Shown one piece after another: positions 16,083 through 26,485 of a stretch of DNA of 64,000 nt; within the stretch, counting starts at the first letter, position 1; the number at the start of each line of letters is the position of its first letter. The notes beneath the pieces were generated by a model. It had not been told where the DNA came from. It saw nothing but the letters and a program-made list of their open reading frames with translations, and did no database searches. The translations under genes were made by a program, and so were the position numbers. The DNA comes from Zoogloea sp. 1C4 (GTDB taxonomy: Bacteria; Pseudomonadota; Gammaproteobacteria; Burkholderiales; Rhodocyclaceae), in assembly GCF_009469605.1 (NCBI RefSeq), contig NZ_SSXU01000001.1, positions 372,001 through 436,000 of the forward strand, given 5' to 3'.

Positions 16083-18014
16083 TCAGCCGGCCGTGCCGGC
16101 GCGGGACAGATTCATCGGCCCGCCGGTAAAAGGCGGAAAGCCGGTCCCGAATATAACGCCGGCGTCGGCCAGATCGGCATCCTCGACCACGCCTTTTTCA
16201 ACGCAGCGACGGGCCGCAGCCAGCAGCGGTGCAGCAATCCGCTCGGCGAGCCCGGCCGGCGGCGCGCTGGCGGTGCCCTTCTTCGCCCTGCCATCGACCC
16301 ACGCGTAAAAGCCCTGCCCGCTCTTCTTGCCGAGTTGGCCGGCGGCCACGCGATCGGCCAGCGCCTTAGGCAGCACCGCATTCGCGCCAGCCAGCGTCTT
16401 GCCCGCCGCCACCGCGATGTCGAGGCCGACGGTGTCCATCAGCTCCACCGGCCCCATCGGCATGCCGTAGGCCACCAGCGCGGCGTCGATGGTTTCGGGG
16501 GCGATGCCCTCGTCCACACAGCGCAGCGCCTCATACATGTAGGGCCCGAGCACTGCGTTGACCAGGAAGCCCGGCTCGTCCTGCACCGGCAGGGGCAGCT
16601 TGTCGAGCTTGCGCACGAAGGCCGCCGCCTTTCGGAAGGGTTCGTCGGCGGACACCGCGCTCTTCACCACCTCGACGAGCGGCAGCACCGCCACCGGGTT
16701 GAAGAAGTGGATGCCCACCAGCCGGCTCGGGTCGGCAAGCGCGGTGGCGATGTCGGCGATGCGCAGGCTCGATGTATTGGAGGCCAGCACCGCGTCGGGC
16801 CGGGCGCGCTTCTCGATGTCGGCAAACAGGGCGCGCTTCGCGTCGAGGTTCTCGAAGATCGCCTCGATGATGAGATCGGCCTGGGCCACGCCGGCGCCGG
16901 CCGGGTCGGGGATCAGCCGATCCAGCGCAAAGCGCGCCTCCCGCGACTTGCCGCGGAACTTGCGTTCGATGCGCTTGCCGGCGCGGGCAATGGCCGGGGC
17001 GATGCGTTCGACGGACTGGTCCTGCAAGGTCACGATCATGCCGCGGAGCGCGCATTCTGTGGCGATGTCGCCGCCCATCACGCCGGCGCCCACCACGTGG
17101 ACGCGCTTGGGCGAGAAATCCGAGCCCTTGCCAAAGCCCTTCATGCGCTCCTGCAAGAAGAAAACACGGATCAGGTTCTTGGCGGTGGGCGAGCGGAAGA
17201 TCGCCTCCAGCGACGAGGGCGAACTGGCCGGCACCGCCAGCGCGTTGCCACCGTGATTGGCCCAGATGTCGATGATGGCGTAGGGCGCAGGGTAGTGCTC
17301 CGGGCGCGCCTTGGTGGCCACCTGCTTGCGGGCCTTACCGGCCACAATGCCGGACAGCGGGCCGTTCATCAGCTTCTGCATGAAGGGCAGCCGGCGCGGC
17401 TCGCGGCCGGATAGCACCAGCATCCGCGCGGCGTTGTCCATCACCCGGGCGGGCACGGCCTCGTCGGCAAGGCCCAGGCGCTTCGCCTTGCGGGCATCCA
17501 CGCCCTTGCCGGTGAGCATCAGATCCAGCGCGGCAGCCGGGCCGATCAACTGCGGCAGGCGCAGCATGCCGCCCCAGGCCGGGTAGATGCCCAGCATCAC
17601 CTCGGGCAGCGCCATGCGGGTGCCGGGCTCGTCCACCGCGATGCGGTAACGGCAGGCCAGCGCCAGCTCGAAGCCGCCGCCCATGCAATGCCCGCGCACC
17701 AGCGCCAGCGTGGGGTAAGCCACGGCGGCGAGGCGGTTGAAGAGGTTCCAGCCCCGCTCCACCAGCACCCGCGCTGCAGCGGCGGAATCAATGGCGGTGA
17801 ATTCCTCGATGTTGGCCCCGGCGATGAAGCCCGCCGCCTTGCCCGAGCGGATCACCAGCGCGGTGGGCGGCTGGCGGTCGAGCTCGTCGAGGAGCAGCCC
17901 CAGCTCGGTCATCACCGCCGCGCCGAGGGTGTTGGTGGTCGAGTCGGCCACGTCGAGGGTCGCCCAGGCGATGCCGTCGGCGTCCCGTTCCAGTTTCCAG
18001 TGCGTCAGATTCAT
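16083..18014 (-). CDS. fadJ: Enoyl-CoA hydratase/3-hydroxyacyl-CoA dehydrogenase, FadJ-like
   Basis: 643 residues, shorter than the roughly 715 of E. coli FadB/FadJ. The hydratase domain is N-terminal with both catalytic glutamates (GGGFELALAC and LPEVMLGIYPAWGG). The Rossmann motif of the dehydrogenase (VHVVGAGVMGGDIATE) follows near residue 315, with the catalytic His in GIHFFNPVAVLPLVEVV. The start ATG overlaps the fadI stop by one base (TGATG), so translation is coupled and the two likely form the FadIJ complex. This is the second hydratase/dehydrogenase in the window and has the opposite domain order to the one at 11002-13383. Confidence 0.9.
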   Translation of the reverse strand: MNLTHWKLERDADGIAWATLDVADSTTNTLGAAVMTELGLLLDELDRQPPTALVIRSGKAAGFIAGANIEEFTAIDSAAAARVLVERGWNLFNRLAAVAYPTLALVRGHCMGGGFELALACRYRIAVDEPGTRMALPEVMLGIYPAWGGMLRLPQLIGPAAALDLMLTGKGVDARKAKRLGLADEAVPARVMDNAARMLVLSGREPRRLPFMQKLMNGPLSGIVAGKARKQVATKARPEHYPAPYAIIDIWANHGGNALAVPASSPSSLEAIFRSPTAKNLIRVFFLQERMKGFGKGSDFSPKRVHVVGAGVMGGDIATECALRGMIVTLQDQSVERIAPAIARAGKRIERKFRGKSREARFALDRLIPDPAGAGVAQADLIIEAIFENLDAKRALFADIEKRARPDAVLASNTSSLRIADIATALADPSRLVGIHFFNPVAVLPLVEVVKSAVSADEPFRKAAAFVRKLDKLPLPVQDEPGFLVNAVLGPYMYEALRCVDEGIAPETIDAALVAYGMPMGPVELMDTVGLDIAVAAGKTLAGANAVLPKALADRVAAGQLGKKSGQGFYAWVDGRAKKGTASAPPAGLAERIAAPLLAAARRCVEKGVVEDADLADAGVIFGTGFPPFTGGPMNLSRAGTAG

Positions 18015-19294
18015 CACAGGGCCTCCACCAGCATTGCGCCACCCAGACCACCGCCGATGCAGATGCTGGCGATCCCCCGCTTGCCGCCGGTGCGCCGCAG
18101 TGCGTGGAGCAGATGCAGCACGATGCGCGCCCCGCTCGCCCCCACCGGATGGCCCAGCGCCACGGCACCACCATCCACGTTGAGCTTCGCCGGGTCGATG
18201 GCGCCCAGCGCGCCGGGGAGGCCCAGGCGCGTGCGACAGTAGTCGTCGTTCTGCCATGCTCGCAGGCAGGCGATCACCTGGGCGGCGAAGGCTTCGTTGA
18301 TCTCCCACAGGTCGATGTCGTCACGCTCGAGGCCGTTGCGCAGCAGGATCGGCGAGGCAGCATGCACCGGGCCGAGGCCCATGCGCTCGGGCTCCAGCCC
18401 GGCCCATTCGGTGTCGACGATGCGGCCGATGGGTTCGAGCCCGTGACGCTGCACGGCGTCTTCGGAGGCGAGGATCAACCACGCCGCGCCGTCGGTGATC
18501 TGCGAGCTGTTGGCGGGCGTGACCCGGCCGTACTTCTTGTCGAAGAAGGGCTTGAGCTTGGCGAGGCCGGCCATCGACGCGTCCCGGCGCAGGCCGTCGT
18601 CGGCGCCGTACACCGTGCCGTCCTTGTCGATGAGCGGCACGATCTCGCCAAAATGCCCGGCGTCCTGGGCGGCGGCCACGCGGCGGTGGCTCTCGACCGC
18701 AAAGGCGTCCATGTCGTCGCGGGTGATGCCGAACTCGAAGGCCAGGTTCTCGGCGGTCTGGCCCATCAGCTGGCCAACGATGGGGTCGGTGAGGCCCTTC
18801 ATGATGCCGATCACCGGCGCCAGATAGCCCAGCTTGAAACGCCGGATCATCGCCAGCTTCTCGCCCAGGCTGCGGGCGCCCATCCAACCGGCGAACCAGC
18901 GCACCATCGGGTCGGAATACAGCAGCGGCGCCCGCGAGAGCGCATCCACGCCGCCCGCCAGCACCAGCTGCGAGCGCCCCCGCTCGATGTTGGCGATCGC
19001 CGAATCGATGGCCTGCATGCCCGACGCGCAGTTGCGCATCACCGTCCAGCCCGGTACTTCGATGCCGCAGCCCATGCGCAGGGCCACCACGCGGCCGATA
19101 TTCACCTCGTCGGGCGACGGCGCGGCGCAGCCGAGGATCACCTCGTCCAGCTGGTCCGGCGCAAAGCGCTGGCGGGCGAGCAGCGCGCTGCCGGCGGCCG
19201 TGGCCAGATCCGACGCCGCAAACGGCCCCGGCGCGTTGCGGGCCTTCAGGAATGGGGTGCGCGCCCCGTCGATGATGTAGATCGGCTGGTTCAT
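18014..19294 (-). CDS. fadI: Acetyl-CoA acyltransferase, FadI-like thiolase
   Basis: 426 residues, longer than FadA and close to the E. coli FadI length. The nucleophile Cys is in MRNCASGMQAID, the catalytic His in GGAVALGHPVGASG and the second Cys in SICIGGGLGGAM. It performs thiolytic cleavage of 3-ketoacyl-CoA. It is 8 bp after fadE and overlaps fadJ by one base, so it sits in the middle of a tight operon. The paired FadJ-like subunit supports the FadI assignment over acetoacetyl-CoA synthesis. Confidence 0.9.
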   Translation of the reverse strand: MNQPIYIIDGARTPFLKARNAPGPFAASDLATAAGSALLARQRFAPDQLDEVILGCAAPSPDEVNIGRVVALRMGCGIEVPGWTVMRNCASGMQAIDSAIANIERGRSQLVLAGGVDALSRAPLLYSDPMVRWFAGWMGARSLGEKLAMIRRFKLGYLAPVIGIMKGLTDPIVGQLMGQTAENLAFEFGITRDDMDAFAVESHRRVAAAQDAGHFGEIVPLIDKDGTVYGADDGLRRDASMAGLAKLKPFFDKKYGRVTPANSSQITDGAAWLILASEDAVQRHGLEPIGRIVDTEWAGLEPERMGLGPVHAASPILLRNGLERDDIDLWEINEAFAAQVIACLRAWQNDDYCRTRLGLPGALGAIDPAKLNVDGGAVALGHPVGASGARIVLHLLHALRRTGGKRGIASICIGGGLGGAMLVEAL

Positions 19295-19302
19295 GGCGGA
19301 GC

Positions 19303-21780
19303 TCAGGCGGCCTGCTTCTGCGGTTCGGTCAGGTCGGCGAGCGCGTCGCGCAGGCCGAAGTCGTAGGGGAAGTCATCCACCCGGATCACCTTGTCGCGCA
19401 GCTCGCCGCGACGGTGGATCAGGCGATGTTCCTCGCCGCTGATGATGCCGGCGGTGAAGGCCGCGTCGTACAGCGCATCGACGCCGCCATTCACCAGCAG
19501 GCCGGGCTTGAACTCGCCGCGCTTGATCGCCTGGCGCACCTTGGCCTCGATGGGCTCGGCAGCGAGGGTCGCCAGCAGCGCGGCCTCCAGCGCACCGACG
19601 GGCTCTTCCAGATCAGTGGGCAGATGCACGTCGGAGGTGAGCCGGTCGCGGGTTGCGGAGGGGTTGATGAGCAGGGTCGCCACTTCATGGCCCAGTTTGT
19701 CGGACGGCACCACGTAGGGCCGGCCGAGGGGGAAGACCACCACCCGCCGCAGCAGCAGCGCGAAGAAGCGGTTGGGGAAGTTGGCGATCACACCTTCGAA
19801 GGCGTTCTGGATCTTGAACATGCAGTCCCAGATCGCCCAGTGGAGCAGCGGCAGATCGGCGCTCTGGCGGCCTTCGTCCTCGAAGCGCTTGAGGGTGGCG
19901 GATGCCAGGTACATCAGCGAGAGGATGTCGCCCAGCCGCGCCGAGAGCTTTTCCTTGCGCTTGAGCGCGCCTCCGAGGGTGCCCATCGAGATGTCGGCGA
20001 TGAAGGCGAAGGCGGCCGAGAAGCGGGTGAGCTGCTGGTAGTAACGGCGCACCTCCGGCGCGATGCCGTCCGGCACCGACACGAAGTGCGAGCCTGTCAT
20101 GCCCATCACCAGCGCCCGGCCGGCGTTGTTGATGGTGTAGCCGATGTGGCCCCAGAAGGCGTCGTCGAAGGCGGCCAGATCGCCGCTGCGGGCGGCGTCC
20201 ATTTCCTTCAGCACATAGGGGTGGCAGCGGATCGCTCCCTGGCCGAAGAGGATCAGGCTGCGAGTGAGGATGTTGGCGCCTTCCACCGTGATGCCCACCG
20301 GCACCTGCTGGTAGGCGCGGCCGAGGAAGTTCTGCGGGCCCAGGCAGATGCCCTTGCCGCCAATCACGTCCATGCCGTCATTCACCGATTGCCGTGCGCG
20401 CTCGGTCACGTGGTACTTGACGATGGCCGACACGACGGACGGCTTCTCGCCCAGGTCGATGGCGCCGGCGGTCATCACCCGCGCGGCGTCGCACAGGTAG
20501 GCGTTGGCGCCGATGCGGGTGAGCGCTTCCTCGACGCCCTCGAACTTGCCCACCGCCGTCTTGAACTGGTAGCGCACGCGGGCATAGGCGCCCACCGCGC
20601 GGGCGGTCATCTTGAGCATGCCGGTGTTGGAACCGGGCAGCGAGATCGAACGCCCGGCCGCCAGGCACTCCATCAGCATCCGCCAGCCCTGACCCGCCAT
20701 CTTGGGGCCGCCGATGATGAACTCCAGGGGCATGAACACGTCCTTGCCGCGGATCGGGCCGTTCATCCACACCGCGTTGAGCGGGAAGTGACGCCGGCCG
20801 ATATCCACGCCCGGGTGGTCGTGGGGCACCAGCGCGCAGGTGATGCCGAGGTCTTCCACGTCGCCCAGCAGGTGCATCGGGTCGTACAGGCGGAAAGCCA
20901 GCCCGAACACCGTGCACACCGGCGCCAGGGTGATGTAGCGCTTGTCGAAGCTCACGCGCATCCCCAGCACCTCGCGGCCCTGGTAGATGTCGCGGCAGAT
21001 CACGCCCGAATCCGGGATCGACGCCGCATCCGAACCCGCCCACGGGCTGGTGAGCGCAAAGGCCGGGATGTCCTGCCCGCTGGCAAGGCGCGGCAGGTAG
21101 TGGCGCTTCTGCTCCGGCGTGCCGTAGTGCAGCAGCAACTCGGCCGGGCCGAGGGAGTTGGGCACCATCACGGTGACGGCCGGCGCCGAGGAGCGGGTGG
21201 ACAGCTTGGTCACCACCTGGGAGTGGGCGTACGCCGAGAAGCCCTTGCCGCCGAACTCCTTGGGAATGATCATCCCGAGGAAGCCCTTCTCCTTGATGTA
21301 ACGCCAGACTTCGGCCGGCATGTCCTGCTGCTGGGTGCATTCCCAGTCTTTGGTGAGGCGGCACAGCTCATCGGTTTCCACGTCGAGAAAGCGCTGCTCC
21401 TCGGGCGTCAGCGTGGGCTTGGGGAAGGCCAGCAGGCGGTTCCAGTCCGGCTTGCCGGCAAACAGCTCGCCTTCCCACCACACCGTGCCGGCCTCCAGCG
21501 CGTCCTTCTCGGTCTGCGACATCGAAGGCAGCGCCTTGCGGAACGGCTTGAAGATCTGCGCCGTCACCAAACCGCGCCGCACGGCGGGCAGCAGGAAGAC
21601 CGCCCCGATCACTGCCACCGCGGCCACCACGCCGGTAGTCAGCGCCACCGGCCACGCGGCCAGCCAGCCGAGCGCCGCAATCCACGCCAGCCCCACCCCA
21701 TACCAAGCAAAAAAAGGCGCTCGCCCGTAGGCGAGCGCGACCACCAGGGGAGGGAGGGAAACCAGAAACCAGTAAGCCAT
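19303..21780 (-). CDS. fadE: Acyl-CoA dehydrogenase, FadE type, membrane-anchored
   Basis: 825 residues, close to E. coli FadE (about 815). Two hydrophobic stretches fill residues 3-68 and anchor it to the inner membrane. The FAD-dependent dehydrogenase core follows (FALTSPWAGSDAASIPD, then GGPKMAGQGWRMLMECLAAG, and GITVEGANILTRSLILFGQG). The C-terminal 300 residues are the FadE-specific extension. It makes trans-2-enoyl-CoA, the first step of beta-oxidation, passing electrons to the respiratory chain. It is preceded by the TetR gene 51 bp away on the same strand. Confidence 0.93.
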   Translation of the reverse strand: MAYWFLVSLPPLVVALAYGRAPFFAWYGVGLAWIAALGWLAAWPVALTTGVVAAVAVIGAVFLLPAVRRGLVTAQIFKPFRKALPSMSQTEKDALEAGTVWWEGELFAGKPDWNRLLAFPKPTLTPEEQRFLDVETDELCRLTKDWECTQQQDMPAEVWRYIKEKGFLGMIIPKEFGGKGFSAYAHSQVVTKLSTRSSAPAVTVMVPNSLGPAELLLHYGTPEQKRHYLPRLASGQDIPAFALTSPWAGSDAASIPDSGVICRDIYQGREVLGMRVSFDKRYITLAPVCTVFGLAFRLYDPMHLLGDVEDLGITCALVPHDHPGVDIGRRHFPLNAVWMNGPIRGKDVFMPLEFIIGGPKMAGQGWRMLMECLAAGRSISLPGSNTGMLKMTARAVGAYARVRYQFKTAVGKFEGVEEALTRIGANAYLCDAARVMTAGAIDLGEKPSVVSAIVKYHVTERARQSVNDGMDVIGGKGICLGPQNFLGRAYQQVPVGITVEGANILTRSLILFGQGAIRCHPYVLKEMDAARSGDLAAFDDAFWGHIGYTINNAGRALVMGMTGSHFVSVPDGIAPEVRRYYQQLTRFSAAFAFIADISMGTLGGALKRKEKLSARLGDILSLMYLASATLKRFEDEGRQSADLPLLHWAIWDCMFKIQNAFEGVIANFPNRFFALLLRRVVVFPLGRPYVVPSDKLGHEVATLLINPSATRDRLTSDVHLPTDLEEPVGALEAALLATLAAEPIEAKVRQAIKRGEFKPGLLVNGGVDALYDAAFTAGIISGEEHRLIHRRGELRDKVIRVDDFPYDFGLRDALADLTEPQKQAA

Positions 21781-21831
21781 GAGATGTCTCCTCGCGTGCG
21801 GTGCCGTCGTTCTCGGCCCGCATCCGTTTCT

Positions 21832-22500
21832 TTATGGATTCGAACCAAAATCCGCCAGCGGCGCGCGCAGGCCGCCCAGCAGAAAACTCATCAACCGCGG
21901 CGCCAGGCGCGACGGGTGTTCATCATCGAATTTGCCGGTGACAAGTTGCAGCGCGTCGGTGCCGGCGATGGCGTAGGACATGGCGCCCATCATGAAGTGG
22001 AAGCGCCACAGGATCTCCTTGAGCTCCACCTCGGGCAGCGCCCGGTACAGCGCAGAGAGAAAGCGCTCGACGCACTCGGCGTACTCCTCGGCCAGAAACT
22101 TGCGCACGAACTCGTTGGGCTCGGTGTAGGTGCGGCCGAGCAGGCACATGAAGGTGTGCCCGCCGCCATCCACATCGGCCGCCATCCGCAGCGCGGTGCC
22201 GAAGAAGGCATCGACGATGCGGCTCGGCTTGAGCGGCGCCCCGCCCGCCTCGGCCTCCATCTGATCCAGCACCGCCACACGGGCGTTGTTGAGATCGGTC
22301 AGCCGCCGGCGGAAGACCTCCTGGATCAGCAGCTCCTTGGTGCCGAAGTGGTAATTCACCGCCGCCAGATTGACCCCGGCGCTGCCGGTGATCATGCGCA
22401 TCGACGTACCGTCGAAGCCATGCTCCATGAACAGCACCTCGGCCGCATCGAGAATGCGGCTGCGGGTATCGGGCAAAGTCTTGGCGGAATCGTCGCGCAT
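21832..22500 (-). CDS. TetR family regulator of the fadE-fadI-fadJ operon
   Basis: 222 residues from the ATG giving MRDDSAKTLPD; an in-frame start 39 bases upstream falls inside the inverted repeat and is less likely. The TetR helix-turn-helix is at about residues 12-60 (RILDAAEVLFMEHGFDGTS, then NLAAVNYHFGTKELLIQEV). It is a paralog of the regulator at 13510-14184. It is the first gene of a leftward operon whose other members are fadE, fadI, fadJ and a thioesterase, so it probably autoregulates through the inverted repeat at its start. The inducer is inferred to be an acyl-CoA. Confidence 0.85.
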   Translation of the reverse strand: MRDDSAKTLPDTRSRILDAAEVLFMEHGFDGTSMRMITGSAGVNLAAVNYHFGTKELLIQEVFRRRLTDLNNARVAVLDQMEAEAGGAPLKPSRIVDAFFGTALRMAADVDGGGHTFMCLLGRTYTEPNEFVRKFLAEEYAECVERFLSALYRALPEVELKEILWRFHFMMGAMSYAIAGTDALQLVTGKFDDEHPSRLAPRLMSFLLGGLRAPLADFGSNP

Positions 22501-22534
22501 GGGCGTGGCCTCGAAAGATGGCTGACGGAGCAAA

Positions 22535-22570
22535 ATCAAACAGACGTTTTAATCATACGTTTAGTTTGAT
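22535..22570. promoter_or_regulatory. Inverted repeat at the head of the TetR-fadE operon
   Basis: Perfect 7-bp arms (ATCAAAC at 22535-22541, GTTTGAT at 22564-22570) bracket an AT-rich core that carries AAACGT twice on the minus strand. It lies 35 bases upstream of the TetR start, in the lowest-GC patch of this region. Likely operator of the adjacent repressor. Confidence 0.55.
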
Positions 22571-23171
22571 CAAAGTCAACGGGTTTGCGCATCACCGGAG
22601 GCGGCATTGGTGGAGACTGATAAATGAAACCTGAGGTGGCCGCAGCGAATCCGCCACATGCATCCCAACACCCGCACGCTCCGACTGGCACCCGGCTGCA
22701 GCTCACTTCACGGGCGTGTTCCCCGTGGCGACGAGGCGGGCCAGCCCTGGACGAACCCTCCACCCGGAGTTGCGTTGGGAGGGCCGGGTTCGACCGGCGT
22801 TTCACCTTGGCCTGAACCCGATTCTGTTGAGCGTCGCAGTAGGTGCGCTCGGCGGCGGGCGCAAGAAGGTATCTGTCGCCCCCTGCCGGCAGCGGGGACC
22901 AGACCTGACTCAAGCCGGTGTTCGCCGCGTCAAGCAGCGCGTAGGCTGGTCGATGGCTTTCTGGCGCGCAAAGGCCGTGGTGGAGAGTTTCATCCAGTTG
23001 CTCGCGCGCGAGCGGATCAGGCGCCGGCGCCGCTTGCCCGGAAACGCAGTCACAACGTCCCGCACCCGCCGGTCGAAGATGAGCGGCGGGGTCTTTTTGA
23101 GGAATGGGGCCGTCAACGCAACCCGCGGCGATTCGGATAGACATCGCCGCGGCGTGATGATCGGGATCAGT
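22571..23171. other. 600-bp stretch without a supported gene
   Basis: This gap lies between the head of the TetR-fadE operon and the stop of the catalase gene. Several overlapping frames are open on both strands but none has a ribosome site, a domain or a plausible product. It marks the boundary between the fatty-acid block and the accessory stress block. I see no tRNA, inverted terminal repeats or transposase remnant that I can name. Confidence 0.4.
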
Positions 23172-25517
23172 TCAGATCCGCGGAGGGTCCGTCTCGCGTG
23201 CGGGGTGCCGGTGCTTGCCTGCGGCGGCGATGAAGGCAGTCGTGCCCTTGTCGATCGCCTCGACGCTGGACAGCAGAACGCCGGGATCAGGACCGCCCGA
23301 GGGCAGCTGGGTTGAGATGCCCGCTTCGTCGAGGATGGCCTTTGAGGCGCCGATGGCCAGGATGGTCTTGCCGTGGCGATACTGGTTGGTCACGAACTCC
23401 AGCGTCTGCCCGTATCCGGCCAGCAGCCCTACCCCGTCGCTTCCGTCGGGCAGGACGAGCGAGTCGAACAGTACCGGCGGTGAGTTCTCCAGCGTACCGG
23501 TCGCCTCCACCGACTCGCCGTCGGCGGTTCTAACCGGACCAAGGCGCGGGGCGACAATGCACGTGACGGCGCCGGCTGCGGTCAGCGCAGCCTGAACGGC
23601 GACGATGGAAGCACCGTGCACGCCATCGGCGGCCAGGATCGCCACCTTGCGGGTGCGGATACCGCCGTCGCCGGGCAGGGCCGTCAGGGACAAGGCCGGC
23701 GACATGACGACTTCGGGTGCGGTGGATTTCGCCAGCGCCAGCGGCATCGCCTCGGGCACGTTCATGCCAAGTCCTGCCGCGATTTTCGCGGCCATGTCGG
23801 CGGACACGTTCACCAGCGAGGCCAGCATGCGTTCCCGGATCGCCGGCACGGTGAGCTTGCTCAGTTCGAAGCGGAAGGCGCCGACGATGTGCGCCTTTTC
23901 GACCTCGGTCTGACTTTCATAGAAAAGGGTGGCCTGAGTGTAGTGGTCGGCAAACTTCTCCGGCTTGCCGCGCAGTTTGTCGCCGGCAAGCGGCTCCGGG
24001 AAAGACACGAACCCTGCCGCACCGGCCTGAAACGGACAGCCGCCGCCGAGCGAGTTGGGCTCATAGGCAACGCGGCCTCTGGGGATGGCCTGACGGTGCA
24101 AGCCATCGCGCTGGTTGTTGTGGACCGGCGCCAGCGGCGCGTTGATCGGGATCTCGTGGAAGTTTGCCCCACCCAGCCGGGTGATCTGGGTGTCGACATA
24201 GGAGTGGATGCGGCCCGCCAGCAGCGGATCGTTGCTGAAGTCGATGCCCGGCACCACGTGCGCGGTACAGAAGGCGACCTGCTCGGTTTCGGCAAAGAAG
24301 TTGTCGGGGTTGCGGTTGAGCACCATGCGGCCGACCGGCGTTACCGGCACCAGCTCTTCGGGGATCAGCTTGGTGGCGTCAAGCACGTCGAAGCTGAAGG
24401 CTTCGGCCTCATCTTCGGTGAAGATCTGCAGGCCGAGCTCCCATTCCGGGTACTCGCCGGCCTCGATGGCGTCCCACAGGTCGCGGCGATGGAAGTCGGA
24501 ATCGGCGCCGGCGATCTTGACCGCCTCGTCCCAGACCAGCGAATGGGTGCCCAGCTTGGGCGTCCAGTGGAACTTGACGAAGTGCGACTCGCCCGCCGCA
24601 TTGACCAGCCGGAAGGTGTGCACGCCAAAACCCTGCATCATCCGATAGCTGCGCGGAATGCCACGGTCGGACATCACCCACATCAGCGTGTGGGTGGTTT
24701 CCGGCATCAGCGAGGCAAAATCCCAGAAGGTGTCGTGGGCCGACGCCGCCTGCGGCAAGCCGTTGTGCGGTTCGGGTTTGACGGCGTGGATCAGGTCCGG
24801 GAACTTCATTGCATCCTGGATGAAGAAGACCGGGATGTTGTTGCCCACCAGATCCCAGTTGCCCTCGTCGGTGTAGAACTTGACCGCGAAGCCACGCACA
24901 TCACGCGCCGTATCCACCGAGCCCCGTTCGCCGGCGACGGTGGAAAAGCGCACGAAGACCGGCGTGATCTTGCCCGCCTCCTGGAAGGGGGCCGCACGGG
25001 TGAGGTCGGTCAGCGGCCGGTAGGCCTCGAAGTAGCCGTGGGCGGCCGATCCGCGCGCATGAACGATGCGCTCCGGAATGCGCTCGTGGTCGAAGTGGGT
25101 GATCTTCTCGCGCAGGATGAAGTCTTCCAGCAGGCTCGGCCCGCGCAGGCCGGCTTTCAGCGAATTCTGGTTGTCACCGACGGCGACGCCCTGATTGGTG
25201 GTCAGCACCTCTCCGGCGGAGTCGACGCGCGCCCGGTCGAGCGAGGCTGTGCTGCCGCTGGTCTTGGCCGAGAGATTGGCTTCGCTGAGGGTGCTGGCCG
25301 ATGCCAGGGCGGACGTCGGCGCCAGCGTCTGCCCGGCCGGTGGCGCGATCGCGTTGTCCCGCCCGAACTCCTTGCTCTTGCTGGCGTTGTACGGCATCGA
25401 CGCGACGAGGGCCTCGACCGCGGAGGCTTGTTCCGCCAACGCGTCGGCGGCACCGGGGTCGCGTGCCGGGAGCGGCTGCGTAAGGGCAGCCACCGATTTG
25501 GGATCAGTCTTTTTCAT
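23172..25517 (-). CDS. katE: Large-subunit catalase, HPII type
   Basis: 781 residues, the long-subunit (HPII) class. A low-complexity 120-residue N-terminal extension precedes the core. The active-site His is at about residue 153 ([15 protein letters not shown]) and the Asn near 226 ([12 protein letters not shown]). The haem-ligand region reads [15 protein letters not shown], with Tyr as axial ligand. The C-terminal 180 residues form the flavodoxin/GATase-like domain typical of the class ([16 protein letters not shown]). It converts hydrogen peroxide to water and oxygen. It is the first landmark of a stress-type accessory block and is followed leftward by the 600-bp gap. Confidence 0.95.
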   Translation of the reverse strand: MKKTDPKSVAALTQPLPARDPGAADALAEQASAVEALVASMPYNASKSKEFGRDNAIAPPAGQTLAPTSALASASTLSEANLSAKTSGSTASLDRARVDSAGEVLTTNQGVAVGDNQNSLKAGLRGPSLLEDFILREKITHFDHERIPERIVHARGSAAHGYFEAYRPLTDLTRAAPFQEAGKITPVFVRFSTVAGERGSVDTARDVRGFAVKFYTDEGNWDLVGNNIPVFFIQDAMKFPDLIHAVKPEPHNGLPQAASAHDTFWDFASLMPETTHTLMWVMSDRGIPRSYRMMQGFGVHTFRLVNAAGESHFVKFHWTPKLGTHSLVWDEAVKIAGADSDFHRRDLWDAIEAGEYPEWELGLQIFTEDEAEAFSFDVLDATKLIPEELVPVTPVGRMVLNRNPDNFFAETEQVAFCTAHVVPGIDFSNDPLLAGRIHSYVDTQITRLGGANFHEIPINAPLAPVHNNQRDGLHRQAIPRGRVAYEPNSLGGGCPFQAGAAGFVSFPEPLAGDKLRGKPEKFADHYTQATLFYESQTEVEKAHIVGAFRFELSKLTVPAIRERMLASLVNVSADMAAKIAAGLGMNVPEAMPLALAKSTAPEVVMSPALSLTALPGDGGIRTRKVAILAADGVHGASIVAVQAALTAAGAVTCIVAPRLGPVRTADGESVEATGTLENSPPVLFDSLVLPDGSDGVGLLAGYGQTLEFVTNQYRHGKTILAIGASKAILDEAGISTQLPSGGPDPGVLLSSVEAIDKGTTAFIAAAGKHRHPARETDPPRI

Positions 25518-25570
25518 GGGTTTGCGCCGAGTGGTTGAGGGTCGTCATCGACCGGGTGAGGTTTGGGCGT

Positions 25571-26311
25571 TCAGGTCGGGCCGCCGTAGGGGCGCCAAGG
25601 GCCGGCATGCTGGCCGAGTCGGTCGGCGACGATGTTCAGCACCTCCCGGTTCCAGCCCATGCCCATGTGGCTGCCGTCGACCTCGATGTCCTCGACCAGC
25701 CTGGAGCCCTCGTCGTGGCGGCAGGTTTCCCATGCGACCACGCCATCGGATCGGCTGTAGATGGACGTCGTGCGGATGGGTGGCGGCATGCGCAGGCGTT
25801 CGATCCACAGCGGATCGATGCTGGCGGCACCGCCGCCGAGAAGGCTGGATATCCAGCTCGCGCTGATGTCGTCTGCGCTGCCATTGAACGGCGTGGCGAT
25901 CGTGATCACCTGCCGCAGCTTTGGGGCGAGCAGCTTGCCAAGCTCCCGTGCGTACAGGCCGCCAAGGCTCCAGCCGATGAGCGTCGCCGGTTTATCGTGT
26001 TTCTCGAGTTGCCGGGAAACCTCATCCGCCAGCGCTTCGAGCCAGGCACCGGCCTCGCCCCGCGGCCCGGTGTTGAACCCCTGCCCCCAGTCGAACGCCT
26101 CGTAGCCGAGGTCCTGGCAGTGGGCTCGCAGGATCGACACCGACGTGCCGTCGGCCCCGAGGCCCGGGAAGATCACCACGGGATGCCCGTCGCCGGGCAG
26201 CGCCTTGGGGGGCGCTGTGAACTGGAGAAAGGTCAACTCCATGGCTGCGCGGAACGGTTCCAGCAAGGTCAGCGAGGGGTTCAGGGCGGTGGCTGCGTTA
26301 TTTCTTCTCAT
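25571..26311 (-). CDS. Alpha/beta hydrolase (esterase/lipase-like)
   Basis: 246 residues from MRRNNAATALN. The oxyanion and nucleophile region is clear: VVIFPGLGADGTS, then LIGWSLGGLYAREL with the Ser of G-W-S-L-G. An Asp lies in SRSDGVV and the catalytic His in DGSHMGMGWN, completing the triad. There is no signal peptide, so it is cytoplasmic. The substrate is unknown. It ends 53 bp before the catalase start on the same strand, and a 70-residue protein gene lies upstream. Confidence 0.82.
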   Translation of the reverse strand: MRRNNAATALNPSLTLLEPFRAAMELTFLQFTAPPKALPGDGHPVVIFPGLGADGTSVSILRAHCQDLGYEAFDWGQGFNTGPRGEAGAWLEALADEVSRQLEKHDKPATLIGWSLGGLYARELGKLLAPKLRQVITIATPFNGSADDISASWISSLLGGGAASIDPLWIERLRMPPPIRTTSIYSRSDGVVAWETCRHDEGSRLVEDIEVDGSHMGMGWNREVLNIVADRLGQHAGPWRPYGGPT

Positions 26312-26485
26312 GGTCTTCCTGTCGTGGATGCGACGAGACGCCGCCGTATGAAACCCCCTGCGCAGACCGGCCGTTACGCGGTGTGCCAGGGAAACCTGCC
26401 GAGTCACTGTCATTCCACGTCAGGCGTTTCGTGCTGCGTGGCGATTTCGGATCGCCGGGCCGCCGGGTTGTGGCGCAGGCCGGTT

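Noticed and set aside
22536-23144. Open frames on both strands in the 600-bp gap
   Set aside because: Pro/Arg/Ser-rich translations without ribosome sites or domains, and several overlap each other; high GC content explains them.
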